A DNA stretch of 64,000 nucleotides from Chitinophaga pinensis (GCA_943324745.2 CALPMT020000005.1:51578-115577), one strand, 5' to 3'. Positions 9,971 to 19,325 are shown, counted from the first letter of the stretch. A program made the numbers and translations. The notes: a model not told the origin generated them from the letters alone.

Positions 9971-11229
9971 TAATAGTATTGTTGATAAGTTGTAATTTGT
10001 TTGGTCAAGTTACATCGCAGTCAACTGCGTCTAGAATTTTACAGAATGTATTGGATTCATTGGAGGATAAATATCCAAAGGTGATTGAATCTCCTGAAAA
10101 ATACCGATTCAAAATTGTTTTTACTGAAATCAAACGTGCAAATGGAAAAGTGACCTTGGAAACAGTTGGATTTCGAATGAATGAAAATGAATATCTCTAT
10201 CCTGCAAGTATTGTAAAGCTTCCAACGATTTTAATTGGAATGGAAGAATACAATAAAATCCATAAAATTCGATCAAGAGTTACTTACGAAACTTTACTAA
10301 AATTTAATAAAGAGAAAGGATGCATGCCAACTGCTTTTTCTGTCAAGATTGGAAATAAATTAGAATATTATACGTTAGATTTATTTACTAAACAAATGTT
10401 AGCAGTTTCGGATAACGATGCGTACAATCGTATGTTTGATTTTGTTGGACAACAACAATTGAATCGTCGTTTAAAGGAAATGAATTACCAAAACGGTAAA
10501 ATAATTCGCAAGTTTGTTTTGAATTGTTCTTTAGATCAAAATAGAATTAGTGATTCATATGTGTTTTTAGGTAGAAGAAACGAATGGTTGTATAACCGAA
10601 GAGGTATTTCCAATCCAGATACAATTTTAACGGATTCGACATATAAAATTGGAAAAGCTTACGAAGGATTGGATAAAAAGATTGTTCCACGTCCTTTTGA
10701 TTTTTCACGACAAAACAACATGGAGTTGGTAGATTTACACAAAACCTTAAATGGTGTAGTTTTTCCTAAGTCTGAGTTTGCGCACACCTTTGATATTTCG
10801 GAAGAGCAACGTAAATACTTAATTCAAAATTTAGGGAAATACCCTGCGGAATATGGTTTAGACTTTAATCCAATTGAGTTTCCAGCGACCTATAAAAAAT
10901 ATTTATTTTTTGGAAAAGACACAAATACATCATATACGAACGATAGTTTAAATCGTTTTCGTTCATTTAATATGGTGGGCTTGTCTTTCGGTTGTGCGAT
11001 CGATGCAGCTTACATCGTAGATTTAGATACAGGGAAAGAATTTGTCTTGACTGTAGGTATTTACGCAAACGAAGATGAAGTCATCAATGATGCAAAATAC
11101 GACTATGAAAGTTTAGCGTATCCGTTAATGAAGGATATTGGTCGTTTGATCATGAATCAACTCCCAGAGAACAAAGAAAATGTGGAGTATTTGAGAGGAT
11201 TTATTGAGGAAATAGGATTGAAGCGATGA
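9952..11229 (+). CDS. exported serine hydrolase, class A beta-lactamase-like fold
   Basis: 425 aa with a signal peptide (hydrophobic 5-13, cleavage near FGQ). The SxxK catalytic tetrad is SIVK in YPASIVKLP (about residue 83), and an SDN loop is present in AVSDNDAYNRMF (about 152), so this is a penicillin-binding/beta-lactamase-family enzyme of the class A-like group. A clear KTG box is not visible; DTGK near residue 365 lies in the right region but is not a convincing replacement. It may cut peptidoglycan peptides or a beta-lactam. It is the last gene of the operon with the permease and lipoprotein, and a strong terminator follows. Confidence 0.78.
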   Translation: MGKAYVIIVLLISCNLFGQVTSQSTASRILQNVLDSLEDKYPKVIESPEKYRFKIVFTEIKRANGKVTLETVGFRMNENEYLYPASIVKLPTILIGMEEYNKIHKIRSRVTYETLLKFNKEKGCMPTAFSVKIGNKLEYYTLDLFTKQMLAVSDNDAYNRMFDFVGQQQLNRRLKEMNYQNGKIIRKFVLNCSLDQNRISDSYVFLGRRNEWLYNRRGISNPDTILTDSTYKIGKAYEGLDKKIVPRPFDFSRQNNMELVDLHKTLNGVVFPKSEFAHTFDISEEQRKYLIQNLGKYPAEYGLDFNPIEFPATYKKYLFFGKDTNTSYTNDSLNRFRSFNMVGLSFGCAIDAAYIVDLDTGKEFVLTVGIYANEDEVINDAKYDYESLAYPLMKDIGRLIMNQLPENKENVEYLRGFIEEIGLKR

Positions 11230-11350
11230 TATCCTATAATCTTTTCTTTACAGGTTTTTAGTGCGTAAATAGCTTTTCTTATTACTAGTTTTTTATGCAA
11301 GTGCAGCATTAAACCAATAAAGTAATAATATCCTTTTGAGTTTGTTAAAA

Positions 11351-11392
11351 AAAATAGGCTGTTTCTAAATATCTAGAAACAGCCTATTTTTT
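11351..11392. terminator. bidirectional terminator
   Basis: Perfect 17-bp inverted repeat, 11351-11367 and 11374-11390, with 6-nt loop AATATC. An A-run lies on the left and a T-run on the right, so it can end both the hydrolase operon (+) and the convergent T9SS gene (-). Confidence 0.9.
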
Positions 11393-11421
11393 GATACGTT
11401 TAAATGCTATATATAAACAAA

Positions 11422-13770
11422 CTAGTTCTTACTAAATTTTGATGTATATACGCCATATTGATCTTCGATGGTAATTACATAGATTCCAGTCTGTAAGTTT
11501 TCTAAGTCAATTATATAATCATTACTTTCTTTTTCAATATTGTATACCTCTTTACCTAAAAGTGAATGTATATAGATCGATTTAATAGTGTTTTTTGAAT
11601 TTACAAATAATTCTTTGGAGGTTGGACTAGGATATAGGTTAATATTTATCTCATTTGAACCATTGTTTGCAATTAATTCAATAGATGAAGTGTTCTTTTT
11701 TACACCCACATGTCCATACAAACCAGTTCCTGTACCAATTAATAAATCATCATAATACAAAAAGTTTATCTCGGTACCTGTAGGGTAGGAGTACCCCAAA
11801 CTCCAAGTGCTAGCAGTAGTAGGTAAGATATATACCTCATGATCAACAGCTACATAGATTGTGTCTATTCCTTTAGTGATAGCTTTTCCAATTTTCCCTG
11901 TACTCATTGGGAAGCCAGTTGTGGTAAATGGTGTCCATTTATTTGTACCGGAAATGGATTTAAAATATGCAATTGGATGATTACTTCCCACATCTGTTCC
12001 ACAAGCAAGAATGGTATCTCCTGTACTACTAGTCTCTACATCTAATATCGATGCGGAAATTGGATATCCTACACTCGTTCCGCTTGCATCCATGTCTTGT
12101 TTAACAGTAAAATTCTTAGTAGTAGTATCCCAAGTTAGTTTATAGATACTTTTAGAGGATGTGTTATATTCTACACCAACATAGAGTATCGTATTTCCAG
12201 CCTCTTTATTAAATGTTAGATCCCAAACATCTACATCTTTATCCCCAGAAATTATATCGATATATTGTTGTTGCCAGTTGACACCTCCATCGGTAGAATA
12301 AAATACACCACCTTTCTCATTTCCTGAGTAGAATGCACCTGCAACGATTAGGTTAGGATCCCATGGACAAATTTCAATTGCTTCAAAGCGATACATTTGG
12401 GGAAGCCACGCGTATTTTTTTTCAGGACTAAACATTTCTTTCCAAGTTGCACCTGCATCAATTGTTTTATAAATTCGTACATTTCCTGCATATGCAATAT
12501 TGGAATTTTTAGGGTGCATAGCGATACTGTAATAAGGGGAACCGTCACCATTAGGAAACATTGCATTGGTCCAATTAGGTGTGGTTTTGTAATTAGTTAC
12601 TCTTCTAATACCGGCTTTTGAGGCAATCCAAGCGGTGTCTTTGTTGGTTGTCATGTTTATATCATTGACTTGTATCGCTTCCATGCCATTGTTAATTTCA
12701 AACAAAGTTTTTCCATTGTCTATACTTGCTCCAATACCTTGGTCAGTAGTTACATAAATTAAATTTGGATTATTTTGGTCTGCTAAGATTCCTCCGTCAT
12801 TTGGATGAGTTTCAATACCTCCTGGTGTGCCAATTTCAAACCAATTACCTGTGTTACCATTTGAATTGTTGTACAATTTTGAATAATACACATTAGAAGT
12901 TCCTCCGCTAGTAGTACATACAATTTCATCTCCTGAAACACCAGAAATACCGGTGTTATATTCCGTGAAGGTAACTCCATTATCATCGGAATATGCAATC
13001 AGTTTTTTTGCTGGTTCAGGGGAACTATGTCCGCCAATTAGAATTCTATTAGTACCTGTAATTCCAAACGCTTTCCAATGTTTATTAGGACTGGCTAGTA
13101 CAGAAAGATTAATAGTATCATACTTGGTGGATGCAGACATAGAAGTGATCGCATCTTTAAATTTGTAAAGCGTAGGAGCAGTTCCGTCAATAAAAAGAAA
13201 TAATTTTGAATCTGAGGTGTTCAATACTAATTTAGGTAAATTAGGTAGCGTATGTGGTATGCTTATTTCAGCAATTTTAGTTAGAATACCGCTAGCATTT
13301 AATGTGTTTACAATCAAACTTTTGTCTTTGATATAGAAAAGATGATTACCCACAACTTTGACATAACGAATTAATTGAGACTCTAATAAAGTACTTGTTG
13401 AGTCATGAATATCTGTTCTGTAAAGGTCTTCATTATAAATGAAATACAATTTACCGGAAGTTTCGTGAGCTGCTATATTAGTTATATATCCTAAATTTTT
13501 AGAAGCATTTAAACTTGGTAATACTTTCCATTTTTGGAAACTAGAGCTTCCTGTCGCCATTGATTTTACATCGGTATAAAAAACAGAATTAGCGCTTTGT
13601 GTTGATGCAAATACGCGCGTAGAATCACTATTTAATGTATATGAGCAAAGGGAAAGTACGCGACCTCCATATATTTTCTCTACGTTTGGAATCGATAAAT
13701 TTTGCGCATGTAAATAACAGGATGTTAACAGCGAAAATAAATAAAATACAGATTTTAGGTTTTTCATCAT
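11422..13770 (-). CDS. T9SS-secreted BNR-repeat beta-propeller protein (type-A sorting domain)
   Basis: 782 aa. The N-terminus is a Sec signal peptide ending HAQ. The body carries sialidase-like Asp-box/BNR motifs (SDDNGVTF, SIDNGKTL, TIDAGATWKE, STDGGVNWQQ) between about residues 260 and 510, as in exo-alpha-sialidase or VPS10-like propellers. The last 75 residues are a Por-secretion/T9SS type-A domain: INLYPSPTSKELFV, then GKEVYN and TGIYVITIED, ending in a short basic tail. It is predicted to be exported across the outer membrane and anchored or released. No catalytic residues of true sialidases can be assigned. It stands alone, with the terminator at 11351-11392 downstream. Confidence 0.85.
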   Translation of the reverse strand: MMKNLKSVFYLFSLLTSCYLHAQNLSIPNVEKIYGGRVLSLCSYTLNSDSTRVFASTQSANSVFYTDVKSMATGSSSFQKWKVLPSLNASKNLGYITNIAAHETSGKLYFIYNEDLYRTDIHDSTSTLLESQLIRYVKVVGNHLFYIKDKSLIVNTLNASGILTKIAEISIPHTLPNLPKLVLNTSDSKLFLFIDGTAPTLYKFKDAITSMSASTKYDTINLSVLASPNKHWKAFGITGTNRILIGGHSSPEPAKKLIAYSDDNGVTFTEYNTGISGVSGDEIVCTTSGGTSNVYYSKLYNNSNGNTGNWFEIGTPGGIETHPNDGGILADQNNPNLIYVTTDQGIGASIDNGKTLFEINNGMEAIQVNDINMTTNKDTAWIASKAGIRRVTNYKTTPNWTNAMFPNGDGSPYYSIAMHPKNSNIAYAGNVRIYKTIDAGATWKEMFSPEKKYAWLPQMYRFEAIEICPWDPNLIVAGAFYSGNEKGGVFYSTDGGVNWQQQYIDIISGDKDVDVWDLTFNKEAGNTILYVGVEYNTSSKSIYKLTWDTTTKNFTVKQDMDASGTSVGYPISASILDVETSSTGDTILACGTDVGSNHPIAYFKSISGTNKWTPFTTTGFPMSTGKIGKAITKGIDTIYVAVDHEVYILPTTASTWSLGYSYPTGTEINFLYYDDLLIGTGTGLYGHVGVKKNTSSIELIANNGSNEININLYPSPTSKELFVNSKNTIKSIYIHSLLGKEVYNIEKESNDYIIDLENLQTGIYVITIEDQYGVYTSKFSKN

Positions 13771-13840
13771 AAATAAATATTAATTTTTTGTCAAAAATAG
13801 AGATAAAAAATTAAAAATAAAATTTACAATGTGTTATTTT

Positions 13841-15567
13841 TCAGTACTCCACGTCTAGATTGAACGTTTTTTGTAGGGTAAATAAATTTGGATTTTTACG
13901 TGCTAATGCGTTAAAACGATCTTTACCAGTTTGGTGTTTTACATTTTCTTCGAGATTTTCTGAAATAGCAAAATCAACAGATATGGACCAGTTTTTAAGG
14001 CTTTCACGAAGGTATTCGATTAATTCCGAAATGTGTGTTTGAATGTAATCAATCTGTACTTGGTTATCTACTTCATGGTTAACATGAAATTCTCCAATGA
14101 TTTTAGGATCACGTTTTACCATGGCAAGATAAATGGTGTCATTACCATCTTCTTTCATTTTGAAGGCAAATTTCTTCCAAAACATTTTGAGTTGATCTGT
14201 GGAAAAAGGAGTTTTTGGTCGATTGGCATTATTAGTTCCACCTTCTATGGTATCTTCTACTTTTTTAGCTGTTAATTCTTTGATAGAGAGTAAATTTGTT
14301 TGCACCTCTCCTTGGATTTTCTCCATGGATTTGGGTTCCTTTTTCAAGGAAATTTCAGCGTAAGAAGGAGTGTTTGATTTTGGCTTTACAGGGGCTGCAT
14401 GAGCATTTTTATCTGCCTGACCAAAAAATGGGATGAGCGTAACAAAATCAGTTAATCCTTTTTTTTTTCTAGCTCATTTTTAATTGAACAAATCTGCATG
14501 ATAGCAAGTTCAACTAAAAGTCGTTGGTTTTTAGAAGCTTTGTATTCTACATCCGCTTTACTTAACACGCCCATAGCACGAAGGATAAACGGTGTTTCAA
14601 TTGCTTTAGCTTGTTCCGTAAAACGATTTTCTACACTTTCACCAACTTCTAATAACTTAACTGTTCGCATGTCTTTGCAAACTAATAAATTACGTAAATG
14701 ATCTGCTAAACCAACGATGAAATTGTGTCCGTCAAATCCTTTTTCAAGGATATCGTTGAATAGTAATAGGCAAGAAGGAATATCCTCTTTTAGTGCATTG
14801 TCTACAATACGGAAATAGTAATCGTAATCTAAGATGTTTAAATTGTCGATTACTGCTTGGTAAGTCAGGTTGTTACCTGCAAAACTGACAATCTGATCGA
14901 AAATAGAAAGTGCGTCACGAAGAGCTCCTTCTGCTTTTTGTGCGATTAAATGTAATGCTTCAGAGTCCGCGCTAATACCTTCTTTTACTGAAATATAAGA
15001 AAGGTGATCAGCGATGTCTTTGATTTTGATTCTATGGAAGTCGAAAATTTGACAACGGGAAAGAATCGTTGGGATAATTTTATGTTTTTCTGTCGTAGCC
15101 AAAATAAAGATAGCATGCGCAGGTGGTTCTTCTAATGTTTTCAAAAACGCATTGAATGCAGACGTAGACAACATGTGGACCTCATCAATAATATATACTT
15201 TGTGGGTTCCGATTTGTGGAGATATTCTAACTTGATTTACCAACTCTCGAATGTCATCTACCGAGTTGTTCGAAGCAGCATCTAGTTCGTATACGTTTAA
15301 CGATGCGCCTGAATTAAAGGAAGTACATGATTCACATGTATCACATGCTTCAATACTTTCAGTAGGATTAAAACAGTTGATTGTTTTTGCTAAGATACGA
15401 GCAGAAGTTGTTTTACCAACACCACGCGATCCACAAAATAAAAAAGCTTGTGCTAAGTGATTCGTTTTTATAGCATTTTTCAATGTAGAAGTAATATGTC
15501 CTTGTCCAACGACAGTGTCGAAGGTCTGGGGTCTATACTTTCTAGCCGATACTACAAAATCGCTCAT
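13841..15567 (-). CDS. dnaX: DNA polymerase III subunit tau, full length through a -1 shift
   Basis: The clamp-loader ATPase tau, about 575 aa, is obtained if reading shifts by -1 in the A10 run at 14459-14468. The zero frame ends just after the run. The -1 frame continues without a stop through a Pro/Lys-rich linker into the C-terminal segment, which ends KNPNLFTLQKTFNLDVEY, as DnaX proteins of Flavobacteriia do. The span 15618-13841 is 1778 nt, exactly one short of a multiple of three. The N-terminal half is described under the gamma entry. The alternatives are one base lost in the sequence (A11 would restore a single frame) or a true pseudogene. Confidence 0.75.
14452..15567 (-). CDS. dnaX: DNA polymerase III subunit gamma (zero-frame dnaX product)
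   Basis: 371 aa from the ATG at 15567; a longer frame to 15618 adds 17 residues that other DnaX proteins lack. Walker A is GSRGVGKTT (46-54), the four zinc cysteines are C65, C75, C78 and C81, and Walker B holds DEVH (128-131). The SRC sensor/arginine-finger motif follows in PTILSRCQIFDF. The product has AAA+ domains I-II and the domain III collar, enough to load beta clamps, but ends KKKD* directly after the slippery run without the tau tail that contacts polymerase and helicase. The gene is divergent from paaA. Confidence 0.93.
   Translation of the reverse strand: MSDFVVSARKYRPQTFDTVVGQGHITSTLKNAIKTNHLAQAFLFCGSRGVGKTTSARILAKTINCFNPTESIEACDTCESCTSFNSGASLNVYELDAASNNSVDDIRELVNQVRISPQIGTHKVYIIDEVHMLSTSAFNAFLKTLEEPPAHAIFILATTEKHKIIPTILSRCQIFDFHRIKIKDIADHLSYISVKEGISADSEALHLIAQKAEGALRDALSIFDQIVSFAGNNLTYQAVIDNLNILDYDYYFRIVDNALKEDIPSCLLLFNDILEKGFDGHNFIVGLADHLRNLLVCKDMRTVKLLEVGESVENRFTEQAKAIETPFILRAMGVLSKADVEYKASKNQRLLVELAIMQICSIKNELEKKKD
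14459..14468 (-). promoter_or_regulatory. A10 slippery site within dnaX
   Basis: On the coding (minus) strand this is GAA AAA AAA AAG GAT TAA. It includes the heptamer A AAA AAG in the phase used by the E. coli dnaX -1 frameshift, inside a homopolymer long enough for polymerase slippage of the kind known in Thermus dnaX. The zero frame stops two codons later. No convincing downstream stem-loop or upstream Shine-Dalgarno stimulator is seen. Confidence 0.7.
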
Positions 15568-15732
15568 GCCTGTTTTATATTTTGTGTAACAAATGTACAA
15601 AGACTTTCGGAGATTCAAAAATATAACTTACGAACAATCTTGACTAAAATCAGTTTTTTCAATAGTCAATATCATAATCTTAGAATTTCTTTTCCGACAA
15701 ATTTGTAGGACGAAAATTTAACTAAGGATATA

Positions 15733-16671
15733 ATGGAGTTGACCCAAGTAACAGAAGAAACGTTAATGAAAGAATTTCAAGCGAAAATAGATGCGGATGC
15801 AAAGATTGAACCGAACGATTGGATGCCTGATGATTATCGTTTACATTTAATACGTCAGATTTCACAACATGCACACTCGGAAGTGATTGGTATGCAGCCA
15901 GAAGGAAACTGGATTACACGTGCTCCTAGTTTGAGAAGTAAAAAGATTTTGTTAGCGAAGATCCAAGATGAGGGTGGACATGGATTGTATTTATACAGTG
16001 CTGCGGAGACCTTAGGGGTGAGTCGAGATCAATTCATTCAATGGTTGCACACAGGAAAGGCGAAGTATTCTTCCATTTTTAATTATCCAACTTTGAATTG
16101 GGCAGATATAGGTGCGATAGGTTGGTTAGTGGACGGTGCGGCAATTACGAATCAAGTTTCCTTGCAACGTACGTCTTATGGTCCATATGCAAGAGCGATG
16201 GTGCGTATTTGTAAAGAAGAATCGTTTCACCAACGTCAGGGGTATGAAATTATGTGGAAAATGATGAAAGGAACGAAAGAGCAACGCGCAATGGCACAAG
16301 ATGCGATTAACCGATGGTGGTGGCCAGCATTGATGATGTTTGGACCTAAAGATGGAGATTCTCCTCGTTCTAGTACCGCGATGAAATATAAAATTAAGCG
16401 CGAAACCAATGATCAATTGCGGGAGAAATTTATCCAAAAAACAATACCACAAGCACATTTAATCGGATTGACCATTCCAGATTCAGCGATTAATTTACTG
16501 GAAGATGGGAGCTATACCCATGGAGAAATCGATTGGACTGAATTCTGGAAAGTAGTTAATGGGGATGGACCATGTAACAAACAACGTTTAGCACACCATG
16601 TGAAATACCACGAGGAAGGTGCATGGGTACGTGAATGCGCACAAGCATTTGAAGATTATTTAATGAAATAA
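15733..16671 (+). CDS. paaA: 1,2-phenylacetyl-CoA epoxidase, catalytic subunit PaaA
   Basis: Di-iron oxygenase subunit that epoxidises phenylacetyl-CoA in the aerobic phenylacetate pathway. The 312-aa length is normal. Both ferritin-like EXXH iron-ligand motifs are visible: EGGH (80-83) and ESFH (163-166). The conserved NWMPDDYR and [11 protein letters not shown] blocks are also present. It is the first gene of paaA, gre-like, paaB, paaC, all co-directional with gaps of 11, 14 and 2 bp. The gene is divergent from dnaX. Confidence 0.95.
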   Translation: MELTQVTEETLMKEFQAKIDADAKIEPNDWMPDDYRLHLIRQISQHAHSEVIGMQPEGNWITRAPSLRSKKILLAKIQDEGGHGLYLYSAAETLGVSRDQFIQWLHTGKAKYSSIFNYPTLNWADIGAIGWLVDGAAITNQVSLQRTSYGPYARAMVRICKEESFHQRQGYEIMWKMMKGTKEQRAMAQDAINRWWWPALMMFGPKDGDSPRSSTAMKYKIKRETNDQLREKFIQKTIPQAHLIGLTIPDSAINLLEDGSYTHGEIDWTEFWKVVNGDGPCNKQRLAHHVKYHEEGAWVRECAQAFEDYLMK

Positions 16672-16682
16672 AAAATTAGACT

Positions 16683-17132
16683 ATGACAATCGATAAAAAT
16701 GCTTTGAAAAAAGTAATGATTTCTAATTATGAGAATATCATTGCTGAATTAAGAGAAGAGTTAGCAACCAAAAAAGGATCGTCTGATTTGGATGAAAACG
16801 ATACCTTGGATCCAGAGGATTATTCTACTCAAACTGTTTCCAATGTGATGGTAGATTTATTAAAAGAGCAAATCGTTAAAACAGAGAAAGATTTGGAGTG
16901 TATTAAACAAATAGATTTTTCTGCAAAAGACGAAGCGACGGTTGGAGCATTAGTAACAACAGATATGTTTAACTTTTTCTTAGGTGTGGCAACTGTTCCG
17001 TTTTTATACGAGCATAAACAAATCGTTGGAGTTTCTGTAAACGCTCCGATTTTTGTAAACATTAAAGGGAAAAAAGTAGGGGATTCTTTTACTTTTTCAG
17101 GACATCAATATAACATTCACACTATACAATAA
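16683..17132 (+). CDS. GreA/GreB-like transcription elongation factor family protein
   Basis: 149 aa. The N-terminal half (1-80) is charged and helical, as the Gre coiled coil would be. The C-terminal half has the FKBP-like Gre pattern, with GALVTTD, then VNAPIF, then GKKVGDSF and a final YNIHTI strand. The family binds the RNA polymerase secondary channel and stimulates transcript cleavage. Whether the acidic tip residues are conserved is unclear (an Asp/Glu-rich stretch, DLDENDTLDPED, lies near residues 35-46). It lies unexpectedly between paaA and paaB in the same operon. Confidence 0.62.
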   Translation: MTIDKNALKKVMISNYENIIAELREELATKKGSSDLDENDTLDPEDYSTQTVSNVMVDLLKEQIVKTEKDLECIKQIDFSAKDEATVGALVTTDMFNFFLGVATVPFLYEHKQIVGVSVNAPIFVNIKGKKVGDSFTFSGHQYNIHTIQ

Positions 17133-17146
17133 AAAATAGAAAAGCG

Positions 17147-17440
17147 ATGAGTAAACTAGATACACAAGGACAACTTTGGGAGGTATTTATTCAAAGTAAA
17201 GCAGGTCAGTCATACAAACACGCAGGCGCTGTACATGGTTACGATAAGGATATGGCTTTAAATAATGCGCGTGACACTTATACACGTAGGGGAGAAGGGA
17301 CTGGACTATGGGTGGTTCCAAGTAAAGAAATTGTTGCGGTAACGGTTGAAGGGGACATAAGTTTTTTTGAACCAGCAACGGATAAAATATATAGACATCC
17401 TACGTTTTACAACCTTCCTGAAGGAGTTAAAAACATGTAA
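17147..17440 (+). CDS. paaB: 1,2-phenylacetyl-CoA epoxidase, subunit PaaB
   Basis: Small 97-aa structural subunit of the PaaABC(D)E complex. The recognisable sequences are LWEVFIQSKAG at the start, DMALNNARDTYTRR in the middle (PaaB helix), and LWVVPS followed by the acidic segment. Length and order fit the family. It is 14 bp after the Gre-like gene and 2 bp before paaC. Confidence 0.93.
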   Translation: MSKLDTQGQLWEVFIQSKAGQSYKHAGAVHGYDKDMALNNARDTYTRRGEGTGLWVVPSKEIVAVTVEGDISFFEPATDKIYRHPTFYNLPEGVKNM

Positions 17441-17442
17441 TT

Positions 17443-18189
17443 ATGAATACAGTACATAACTATTATTTACAAATTGCAGACAACGCGTTGATTTTAAGTC
17501 ACCGTTTGAGTGAAAATTGTAGTAAAGGACCATTTTTGGAAGAAGATTTAGCCACTACGAATGTTGCCTTGGATTTCATTGGTTTAGCAGAATCGATTTA
17601 CGAAGAGATTGCGAAACAACGTGGGAATTTCGTTGGAGATGATTTCGCATACCGAAGAAATGAGAATGAATATCGTAATGTGTTGTTGGTTGAAAAAGAG
17701 AATGGAGATTTTGCACACTTGATGACCCGTCAATTTTTAATGGATGTTTTTAACTACCATTTCTTTTCAGCATTGACAGAAAGTAAAGATGATTTTTTAG
17801 TTGCGATTGCGCATAAATCATTGAAGGAGGTAAAGTATCATTTAAAACGTAGTTCGGAATGGATGATTCGTTTTGGAAAAGGAACAGAGCTATCCAAAGA
17901 AAAAGCAACAAGCGCATTGCAAGAACTTTGGGGGTATACGAACGAGTTGTTTGAGAACTCTGCGGTAGATATGGAAATGGTAGAAAAAGGAGTAGGTGTT
18001 GATTTATCCTTGATTCATGAAGCATGGTTAGCTCAGGTTCAATCTGTATTAACAACAGCGACGTTAGATATTCCTACTAAATTTACGGTCTTTAGTGGAG
18101 GTAAAAAAGGAGTACATACGGAATCGTTTGGATATTTATTGGCTGAAATGCAATTTTTGACGAATAAATATCACGATGCAGTATGGTGA
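17443..18189 (+). CDS. paaC: 1,2-phenylacetyl-CoA epoxidase, subunit PaaC
   Basis: 248-aa ferritin-like, non-catalytic partner of PaaA. The family signatures are NALILSHRLSEN near the start, EEDLATTNVALDFIG, DDFAYRRNENEYRNVLL, and HLKRSSEWMIRFGKGTE. It ends the paa cluster here. No paaD (Fe-S assembly) or paaE (NAD(P)H reductase) follows; the next gene is trxB after 125 bp. The reductase must therefore be encoded elsewhere or replaced. Confidence 0.94.
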   Translation: MNTVHNYYLQIADNALILSHRLSENCSKGPFLEEDLATTNVALDFIGLAESIYEEIAKQRGNFVGDDFAYRRNENEYRNVLLVEKENGDFAHLMTRQFLMDVFNYHFFSALTESKDDFLVAIAHKSLKEVKYHLKRSSEWMIRFGKGTELSKEKATSALQELWGYTNELFENSAVDMEMVEKGVGVDLSLIHEAWLAQVQSVLTTATLDIPTKFTVFSGGKKGVHTESFGYLLAEMQFLTNKYHDAVW

Positions 18190-18287
18190 AAAAAAATTCA
18201 TTTTTTGATGAAAATGAATAAGACCATATTCAATACATGTGAGCTCTTTTCTTTTGCTTTTTTCGTAGTCATAATTGAAAATATCCT

Positions 18288-18295
18288 TACTTTTG
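18288..18295 (+). promoter_or_regulatory. probable -7 element of trxB
   Basis: TACTTTTG matches TAnnTTTG and lies 19 bp before the trxB ATG (18315). No good TTTG is seen at the usual distance upstream. Confidence 0.45.
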
Positions 18296-18314
18296 AAAAC
18301 TAAAATATACGATT

Positions 18315-19271
18315 ATGAGTAATACAGAAATAGAAAAAGTAAAGTGCTTAATTATTGGGTCTGGACCTGCGGGATATACAGCTGCTATCTATGCTGCTCG
18401 TGCTGACATGAAGCCTGTTATGTACCAAGGGATGCAACCTGGAGGTCAATTAACAACAACCAACGAAGTAGAAAACTTCCCAGGATATCCGGAAGGAATT
18501 ACAGGTCCTGCGATGATGTTAGAGTTAGAAGCGCAAGCAAAACGTTTTGAAACAGATATTCGCTTTGGTTTTATTACCAAAGTAGATTTTTCAGGAGAAA
18601 TTCATAAATGTTGGACAGAATCAGGTCATGAAATTCATGCGGAAACAGTGATCATTTCAACTGGTGCTTCAGCGAAATATTTAGGATTACCTTCCGAACA
18701 AAAATACTTAGAGTTAGGTGGTGGAGTTTCTGCTTGTGCGGTTTGTGACGGATTCTTTTACCGTGGTCATGAAACAGTGATAGTAGGAGCAGGAGATTCA
18801 GCTTGTGAGGAAGCCCACTATTTATCTAAATTATGTACTAAAGTAACGATGTTGGTTCGTAAAGAAGAATTTAGAGCATCTAAAATTATGGCTGACCGTG
18901 TAAAAAACACACCAAACATTACTATTTTATTCAATACAGATACAGTTGAAGTATTGGGTGAAGGTGATTTAGTGACTGGAGCAAAAGTTAAGAATTCAGT
19001 AACAGGAGAGGAGCAGGTAATTCCATGTACAGGTTTCTTTGTTGCCATTGGACATAAACCGAATACAGATATTTTTGCCGAGTATATTGATCTAGATGAA
19101 ACAGGTTATATCAAATATGCACAACCAGGTACATCAAAAACAAATGTAAAAGGTGTATTTGTTGCAGGAGATGCTGCAGATAAATCCTACAGACAAGCAA
19201 TCACTGCTGCGGGTACAGGATGTATAGCAGCCTTGGATGCAGAACGTTATTTGGCAGCGAAAGGACATTAA
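18315..19271 (+). CDS. trxB: thioredoxin-disulfide reductase
   Basis: NADPH-dependent flavoenzyme that reduces thioredoxin. The 318-aa product has an FAD dinucleotide fold GSGPAGYTAA (15-24), redox-active CAVC (141-144), an NADPH fold with GAGDSACEEA, and the C-terminal FAD motif GVFVAGDAAD. Length and motifs are standard. It is monocistronic, with a putative -7 element upstream and a strong terminator at 19296-19325. Confidence 0.96.
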   Translation: MSNTEIEKVKCLIIGSGPAGYTAAIYAARADMKPVMYQGMQPGGQLTTTNEVENFPGYPEGITGPAMMLELEAQAKRFETDIRFGFITKVDFSGEIHKCWTESGHEIHAETVIISTGASAKYLGLPSEQKYLELGGGVSACAVCDGFFYRGHETVIVGAGDSACEEAHYLSKLCTKVTMLVRKEEFRASKIMADRVKNTPNITILFNTDTVEVLGEGDLVTGAKVKNSVTGEEQVIPCTGFFVAIGHKPNTDIFAEYIDLDETGYIKYAQPGTSKTNVKGVFVAGDAADKSYRQAITAAGTGCIAALDAERYLAAKGH

Positions 19272-19295
19272 TTAGATGTTATTATTTTGTTATGG

Positions 19296-19325
19296 AGGTG
19301 TTTAGGATTCTAAACACCTTTTTAT
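19296..19325 (+). terminator. Rho-independent terminator after trxB
   Basis: Perfect 10-bp stem AGGTGTTTAG/CTAAACACCT with tetraloop GATT, followed by TTTTTA. Confidence 0.92.

Noticed and set aside
12348..13168. Several 68-74-codon frames inside the BNR-propeller gene
   Set aside because: All are shadows in other frames of one continuous 782-aa coding sequence.
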